This document shows positions 1 to 3,587 of a stretch of 6,896 nt of DNA, piece by piece (within the stretch, counting starts at the first letter, position 1; each line of letters starts with the position of its first letter). A program made the position numbers and the translations under genes. This DNA is from Peptococcaceae bacterium (GTDB lineage Bacteria; Bacillota; Peptococcia; Peptococcales; Peptococcaceae), in contig JAFOFM010000121.1 of assembly GCA_017387265.1 (NCBI GenBank), positions 1 through 6,896 on the forward strand, given 5' to 3'. Under the pieces are notes generated by a model. It had not been told where the DNA came from. It searched no databases and saw nothing but the letters and a program-made list of their open reading frames with translations.

Positions 1-6
1 GAAGGA

Positions 7-816
7 GTGCTGTATATTTTGAAAACATTTGAGGAGCAGAAAGCTCTGGCTGCCCGGGTAAATTTGATGGACGACCAGTTTTTTCACAAAGTGGCTGAAG
101 ATTTAGAGGTGTGTGAAGAACTGCTTCAAATACTGCTGAATCAGCCGGATTTAAAAGTGGTGGAAAACCAGACACAGCGTTATCTGCGTAATTTAGGTGC
201 CCGTTCCGTGATTCTGGATGTATTATGCCAGGATAAAACCGGTGCATACTTTAACATCGAAGTGCAGAAGCATGATAAACATTCTGCCGAACTCCGGCCG
301 GACGAATACCAGAAACGGGTACGCTGCAATCTGGCTAATATTGATACGGTTTTTACAGAAAAAGGTGTAGAATTTCGTAATCTGCCGGATATCTACGCAA
401 TATTTTTATCAGAGCATGATCCGTTTGAACAAAGCTGCACCACGTATCATATTCACCGGGCTATTACCGAAACCGGCACGCACGTGCAAAACGGAATTCA
501 TGAGATTTATGTCAATGCGGAAGCCAATGATGGCTCACTTCACGCAGAGCTGATGAACTATATGGTAGACAGTAATGGATATCATCCTTTATTCAAAAAA
601 TTATCGCAAAAGGTACAGTATTTTAAAGAATCACAAAAAGGAGTGAACGAAATGGGAAATGTATTTGATGAATATGCCGAAAAACGCGCTAACGATGAAC
701 GTAAAATCTTTGCAGCAAAACTGTTAGAGGATGCTACTTTTGCAGTAAGTAAAATTGCGGAATTAACCGGCTTATCGGAACAGGAAGTAGAAAATTTAAA
801 GCAGACCATTGCGTAA
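7..816 (+). CDS. Rpn family PD-(D/E)XK nuclease (YhgA-like, 'PDDEXK transposase' family)
   Basis: Probable DNA endonuclease of the Rpn family (recombination-promoting nuclease), known elsewhere as DNA cutters linked to horizontal transfer, toxicity and phage defence. Numbering from the GTG at 7, the nuclease core is at about residues 20-175. It has an N-terminal helix with NLMDDQFF (19-26), an acidic D71 in the strand VILDVLC, and E85-V-Q87 in NIEVQK. D71/E85/Q87 fit the D-...-ExK/Q catalytic pattern. DEYQKRVR (99-106) follows. The tail (about 220-269) is charged and helical and ends in an IAELTGLSEQEV segment typical of the family. Length (258-269 aa) is normal, so the gene looks intact. Start is uncertain: GAAGGAG at 1-7 would serve the TTG at 19 (11-base spacing, product beginning MKTFEEQ) better than the GTG at 7. 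The frame is also open to the window edge. It stands alone, converging on cysK. Confidence 0.85.
   Translation: MLYILKTFEEQKALAARVNLMDDQFFHKVAEDLEVCEELLQILLNQPDLKVVENQTQRYLRNLGARSVILDVLCQDKTGAYFNIEVQKHDKHSAELRPDEYQKRVRCNLANIDTVFTEKGVEFRNLPDIYAIFLSEHDPFEQSCTTYHIHRAITETGTHVQNGIHEIYVNAEANDGSLHAELMNYMVDSNGYHPLFKKLSQKVQYFKESQKGVNEMGNVFDEYAEKRANDERKIFAAKLLEDATFAVSKIAELTGLSEQEVENLKQTIA
652..816 (+). CDS. Putative intragenic C-terminal Rpn product (RpnS-like, 54 aa)
   Basis: An in-frame ATG at 652 (residue 216 of the long form) is preceded by AAAAAGGAG at 635-643 with an 8-base spacer. This is a near-ideal ribosome binding site and looks better than the one visible for the full-length gene. The product would begin MGNVFDEYAEKRANDE and end at the same stop as rpn. 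It would consist only of the charged helical tail and the IAELTGLSEQEV module, without the nuclease core. In E. coli, Rpn long forms are reported to be neutralised by short proteins made from such internal starts. By analogy this could be the antitoxin of a nested toxin-antitoxin pair. The site and frame are seen directly; expression and antitoxin function are inference. The alternative is a chance SD created by the codons for K-G-V-N-E-M. Confidence 0.45.
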   Translation: MGNVFDEYAEKRANDERKIFAAKLLEDATFAVSKIAELTGLSEQEVENLKQTIA

Positions 817-839
817 GTATATTAAAATCAAACACACAA

Positions 840-873
840 AAACGCCTCCGGGAGATCATCCGCGGAGGCGTTT
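840..873. terminator. Bidirectional intrinsic terminator between rpn and cysK
   Basis: An 11-bp perfect stem, AAACGCCTCCG (840-850) with CGGAGGCGTTT (863-873), can be extended inward by GGA/TCC (851-853 with 859-861). On the minus strand the stem is followed by five T residues (838-842 read in reverse), overlapping the stem base. On the plus strand it is followed by TTTATTTATG. It lies 24 bases after the rpn stop and 11 bases after the cysK stop, so it can end both convergent transcripts. Confidence 0.85.
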
Positions 874-883
874 ATTTATGTGA

Positions 884-1816
884 TTATTCGTTTTCAAATA
901 ACGGGGTGCTGAAGTAGCGTTCGGCAGTATCGGATAAAATAGTAACAACGGTTTTGCCTTTGCCCAGTTTTTTTGCCAGTTTACGGGCTGCGGCTACATG
1001 GGTGCCGCTGGAAATCCCGCACATCAGGCCTTCTAAGCGTGCCAGCTCTTTGGATGTTGCAATGGCTTCTTCGTCGGTTACGATATAAATGTCATCATAA
1101 ATGTTCTGGTTTAAGATTTCCGGAATTACACCGTCACCAATGCCCATCTGCATATGGGTGCCGATTGGGTGCCCGGATAACAGCGCTGCATTTTCCGGCT
1201 CTACCGCCCAGATTTCCATATCCGGGTTATGCGCTTTTAATACTTCACCAACACCGGTAAGGGTACCGCCGGTACCAATCCCGCAGCAGAAACCGTGAAT
1301 CGGCCCGTTTACCTGTTCGATAATTTCTGCGGCTGTGCCGTTTCGGTGTGCATCGGAGTTGGCAGGGTTTTCAAACTGCTGCGGTACAAATACGTTCGGG
1401 TTTTCTGCCGCCATGCGCAGAGCGGTCTGCATACATTCGTCAATGCATGCGCCAATATCGCCTGCGTCGTGCACCAGTACAGCCTCTGCCCCGTAATGGC
1501 GAATCAGCTTGCGGCGTTCTTCGCTTACGGAGTCCGGCATAATCAGCACGGCTTTGTAGCCTTTTACTGCAGCCACTAATGCAAGGCCAATGCCCTGATT
1601 GCCGCTGGTTGGCTCCACAATAATGCTGTCTTTATGCAGCAGCCCCTGTTCTTCTGCTTTTGTAATCATATTAAACGCGGTTCTTGTTTTAATGGAGCCG
1701 CCTACATTTACGGCTTCAAATTTTACCAGAATATCCGCGCTGTCTTCATCTGTCATACGATTTAACCGAATCATCGGTGTGTGCCCTAATGCTTCCAGCA
1801 CATTTTGATAAACCAT
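884..1816 (-). CDS. cysK: Cysteine synthase A-like, PLP-dependent O-acetylserine sulfhydrylase
   Basis: Cytoplasmic fold-type II PLP enzyme expected to make L-cysteine from O-acetylserine and sulfide. At 310 aa it has the usual CysK length. Visible motifs: Schiff-base lysine K43 in GGSIKTR (39-45), substrate loop EPTSGNQG (68-75), QQF at 146-148, the glycine-rich PLP phosphate loop GIGTGGT (179-185), GIGDG (225-229), GISSG (267-271), and a C-terminal SDTAERYFSTPLF like the family's ...GERYLST.LF. Deviations from the E. coli type: TSGNQG instead of TSGNTG, and NGTAAEI where TTG(P/A)EI is usual. The family is clear; O-acetylserine as substrate is likely but not certain, and CysM- or SbnA-like enzymes share the fold. 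Start ATG at 1816 has AGAGGA at 1824-1829, 7 bases upstream. It is separated from coaE by 117 bases containing its own promoter and ends at the shared terminator. Confidence 0.88.
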   Translation of the reverse strand: MVYQNVLEALGHTPMIRLNRMTDEDSADILVKFEAVNVGGSIKTRTAFNMITKAEEQGLLHKDSIIVEPTSGNQGIGLALVAAVKGYKAVLIMPDSVSEERRKLIRHYGAEAVLVHDAGDIGACIDECMQTALRMAAENPNVFVPQQFENPANSDAHRNGTAAEIIEQVNGPIHGFCCGIGTGGTLTGVGEVLKAHNPDMEIWAVEPENAALLSGHPIGTHMQMGIGDGVIPEILNQNIYDDIYIVTDEEAIATSKELARLEGLMCGISSGTHVAAARKLAKKLGKGKTVVTILSDTAERYFSTPLFENE

Positions 1817-1866
1817 TCGTATATCCTCTTCTCTTTCCTGTTTTGCTAATAAATCTCATGCAATCT

Positions 1867-1895
1867 ATTATAGCTTACTTCTAGGAATTCCTCAA
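1867..1895 (-). promoter_or_regulatory. Sigma-70/A-type promoter of cysK
   Basis: On the minus strand TTGAGG (1895-1890) is separated by exactly 17 bases from a perfect TATAAT (1872-1867). This would put transcription initiation near 1860, leaving a leader of about 45 bases before the ATG at 1816. The -10 is perfect, the -35 matches TTGACA at 4 of 6 positions, and the spacing is optimal. The coaE stop is only about 40 bases upstream of the -35. Confidence 0.7.
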
Positions 1896-1906
1896 CAGGA
1901 ATCTCC
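1884..1906. repeat. Inverted repeat overlapping the cysK -35 (candidate operator)
   Basis: Plus-strand GGAATTCCT (1884-1892), loop CAAC (1893-1896), then AGGAAT-c-TCC (1897-1906) form a 9-bp stem with one bulged C at 1903. Inside it AGGAATTCCT (1883-1892) is itself a perfect 10-bp palindrome. The repeat covers the -35 hexamer (1890-1895) of the cysK promoter. No T-run follows in either direction, so a terminator for coaE is less likely than a repressor site. Regulators of cysteine genes in Firmicutes (CymR, Rrf2 family) bind GGAAT-containing sites, but I cannot assign this site to one. Confidence 0.45.
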
Positions 1907-1933
1907 AGGGTTTATATAGTTCTTTTCTCTGTT

Positions 1934-2515
1934 TTACAGGCTTGCTAACAGTGCATCTACCTGACGCAGGGTTTCTTCCATAGTGCCGTTATTATCAATT
2001 ACGGCATCGGCCTGTTTTACGCGCTCGCTGTCGCTCATCTGGGATGCAATGCGGTTATTTGCCTGCCGGAACCCGTAGCCGTTGCGGTTAATTAACCGTT
2101 CCAGCTGTGTTTCCGGTTTTAAGGACACAACCCATACTTCATCTACCAGATTGCGATACTGCGCATCTTCTAACAGCAGCGCCGCATCTAAAAAAATAAC
2201 GGAAGCGGAAGTATTCAGCTCTTTTTTGAGTTCTGCTAAAATAAGCGGACCGGTAATGCTGTTCAGTTTTTTTAAGGCCTCCGGCTCCGCAAATACTTTT
2301 TTGCCCAGCATTTCGCGGTTTAAGGCGCCATCAGGGCGAATATAAATCGTGCCGAAGGTTTCCCGAATCTGTGCAAGGCCAACACTCCCCGGCTCTACCA
2401 CTTTCCGTGCAATCTGATCTGCATCAATAACGGGAAATCCTTTTTTGCGAATATAACTGCTTACTGTCGATTTTCCGCAGGCAATCCCGCCTGTTAAGCC
2501 AATAATCTTTGCCAT
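1934..2515 (-). CDS. coaE: Dephospho-CoA kinase
   Basis: Catalyses the last step of coenzyme A synthesis, ATP-dependent phosphorylation of the ribose 3'-hydroxyl of dephospho-CoA, in the cytoplasm. The 193-aa product has a Walker A loop GGIACGKST (9-17), the family acidic pair D31/D33 in VIDADQIARKVV, FLDAALLLED (108-117) at the position of the conserved (P)LLFE segment, R155 in RIASQMSDSER (155-165), and the terminal VIDNNG (172-177). Length is normal. I place the start at the ATG at 2515, because GGAAGGGG (2528-2521) lies 5 bases upstream and the protein then begins MAKIIGLTGG. The in-frame ATG at 2548 would put this SD inside the coding region and add 11 atypical residues. It lies 48 bases downstream of ytaF on the same strand, so it is probably co-transcribed. 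The pairing with ytaF and polA matches the Bacillus-type neighbourhood. Confidence 0.95.
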   Translation of the reverse strand: MAKIIGLTGGIACGKSTVSSYIRKKGFPVIDADQIARKVVEPGSVGLAQIRETFGTIYIRPDGALNREMLGKKVFAEPEALKKLNSITGPLILAELKKELNTSASVIFLDAALLLEDAQYRNLVDEVWVVSLKPETQLERLINRNGYGFRQANNRIASQMSDSERVKQADAVIDNNGTMEETLRQVDALLASL

Positions 2516-2563
2516 GTGTTCCCCTTCCTGTTCTGTATATTCAATCATTTATGAATGTATCTG

Positions 2564-3202
2564 TTATACTAATAATTTTATGAATCCTACAAGTGTTAAA
2601 ATAATGCCCGGCAGCAGTTTCCATCGGCGGCTCTGCCATACACTCGCTTCCCCGGCATGCTGCCCTATCGAAAGCCCAAGCCATAAGCAGATGCATCCGC
2701 CTGCCGCGGTGCACAGGCTTGTAATCACCGGGGAATAGCCCAGCATCGCCATGCCAATCCCTGCTCCGCAGGAATCCATAGATAAGGCAAAGCCCAGCCA
2801 TACGGCCTCCCGGGTATTAATCCGTCCCGAGCGGTCTAAATCGGCATGGTGCGGTTCTTTTAAAATCTGCACAACAATACCGAAACGGGCAATCTCAATC
2901 TGAAACAGCGGTGCCTCGCCATCGTCTTCCTCTACCAGCTCTTTAACGCTGCGGCTCAGCATAAAAAGGCCAAGCCCCATAAGCAAAAGGGCGCCTGGCA
3001 CAGGCATCCACTCCGCGGGTAAATACCCTCCGGCCCATCGGCCTAAAAACATGGATAACGCCAGCACCAGCCCGGAGCATCCGCAGATAATGATTACCCC
3101 ATACCAGGGCAGAATCATCTTTTTTAATCCGTAGGAAAGGCCCACACCCAGGCAGTCAAAACTCAGCGCAAGGGCCAGCAGCATAATTTCTGCCAAGCGC
3201 AT
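2564..3202 (-). CDS. ytaF: YtaF-like membrane protein (MntP/DUF204 superfamily)
   Basis: Integral membrane protein related to MntP-type putative metal exporters; the Bacillus relative is called sporulation membrane protein YtaF, of uncertain function. The 212-aa product has about six hydrophobic segments (roughly 4-24, 34-54, 67-84, 135-154, 159-179, 197-211) in two halves. Each half opens with an ALSxD motif: ALSFDCLGVGLSYG with D16, and ALSMDSCGAGIG with D143. This is the internal duplication expected of the family. The loop before the second half contains DLDRSGRINTRE (121-132), which matches a 12-residue EF-hand loop. The start is ambiguous: AGAAGG (3210-3205) abuts a GTG (3205) and this ATG (3202), while TTG at 3196 has the best spacing (8 bases). 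coaE follows. The gene after polA in Bacillus-type order, mutM, is not between them here. Confidence 0.88.
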   Translation of the reverse strand: MRLAEIMLLALALSFDCLGVGLSYGLKKMILPWYGVIIICGCSGLVLALSMFLGRWAGGYLPAEWMPVPGALLLMGLGLFMLSRSVKELVEEDDGEAPLFQIEIARFGIVVQILKEPHHADLDRSGRINTREAVWLGFALSMDSCGAGIGMAMLGYSPVITSLCTAAGGCICLWLGLSIGQHAGEASVWQSRRWKLLPGIILTLVGFIKLLV

Positions 3203-3208
3203 CACCTT

Positions 3209-3245
3209 CTTTTCTCAAATGTACTGCTGTACTATATGAGAAAAG
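3209..3245 (-). promoter_or_regulatory. Hairpin/palindrome at the ytaF start, with a possible -10
   Basis: CTTTTCTCA (3209-3217) and TGAGAAAAG (3237-3245) form a perfect 9-bp stem. Inside it GTAC (3221-3224) can pair with GTAC (3229-3232), flanked by a few further pairs. In minus-strand RNA the 3' arm runs directly into the AGAAGG ribosome binding site, so folding could limit ytaF translation. As DNA, the palindrome contains TATAGT (3236-3231 on the minus strand), a 5/6 match to a -10 box, so it could instead be an operator over a ytaF promoter; the -35 is poor. An alternative stem, AAGAGA (3243-3248) with TCTCTT (3280-3285), would compete for 3243-3245. Confidence 0.45.
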
Positions 3246-3346
3246 AGATTGCGATGTGCAGACAGAAGCGCATGTACACTCTCTTCTGTTTAATGCTGGA
3301 CATTATTGCTCTCAAATTATTATGGATACTGCAAAAGGTCATGCTT

Positions 3347-3392
3347 GATTGTTTCGCTTTGTAAGACTTCGTCTTCCACGCCGGAAACAATC
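3347..3392. repeat. Internal hairpin of the polA-ytaF gap
   Basis: GATTGTTTC (3347-3355) pairs perfectly with GAAACAATC (3384-3392). At the centre AAGAC (3363-3367) pairs with GTCTT (3371-3375) around a TTC loop. The unit is bounded by GGACATT (3298) and AATGTCC (3399-3405). Its GTTTC...GGAAAC frame with a central hairpin resembles the layout of the 120-bp palindrome downstream, although the inner sequences differ. Confidence 0.55.
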
Positions 3393-3465
3393 TGCGCAAA
3401 TGTCCATCGTAAAGCAGAATTCGGTTCACACATGCTGCGCTGACTGCTTTATTCTTGCTTCCCAA

Positions 3466-3585
3466 GGACATTGAAAAAATTTTATCTGGCAAGGCGGCTT
3501 TTTCGTTTCCGAGCGACGCGTATATAACATACGCAAGGCGAGGAAACGGAAAAACAACACAGCCAGATGAAATTTTTGCATGTCC
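3466..3585. repeat. 120-bp imperfect palindrome immediately after polA
   Basis: The arms pair from the ends inward: GGACAT (3466-3471) with ATGTCC (3580-3585); the A/T-rich block before ATCTGGC (3484-3490) with GCCAGAT (3562-3568) and its A/T-rich flank; CGTTTCC (3504-3510) with GGAAACG (3542-3548); and GCGTAT (3518-3523) with ATACGC (3529-3534) around an ATAAC loop. A block at about 3491-3498 is unpaired. It starts 2 bases after the polA stop. In minus-strand RNA it would be a long hairpin at the polA 3' end that could stabilise or end the transcript, although no T-run follows a compact GC stem as in a standard terminator. Confidence 0.65.
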
Positions 3586-3587
3586 GA

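Noticed and set aside
973..1579. Plus-strand frames opposite cysK
   Set aside because: Antisense shadows of a well-conserved enzyme; no SD and no family resemblance.
2516..2548. Upstream ATG for coaE adding MIEYTEQEGEH
   Set aside because: It would bury the GGAAGGGG ribosome binding site in coding sequence, and the family starts directly before the IGLTGG strand.
2541..2801. 86-residue minus-strand frame overlapping the 3' end of ytaF
   Set aside because: Out-of-frame shadow of ytaF with no recognisable domain.
3206..3470. Manganese (yybP-ykoY) riboswitch upstream of the MntP-like ytaF
   Set aside because: I looked for the characteristic conserved internal-loop segments on the minus strand and did not recognise them; the hairpins present do not fit that layout.
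3232..3492. 86-residue minus-strand reading frame in the polA-ytaF gap
   Set aside because: It runs straight through the inverted repeats, has no convincing ribosome binding site, and its composition (Cys/Ser/Lys-rich, no domain) looks like translated repeat DNA.
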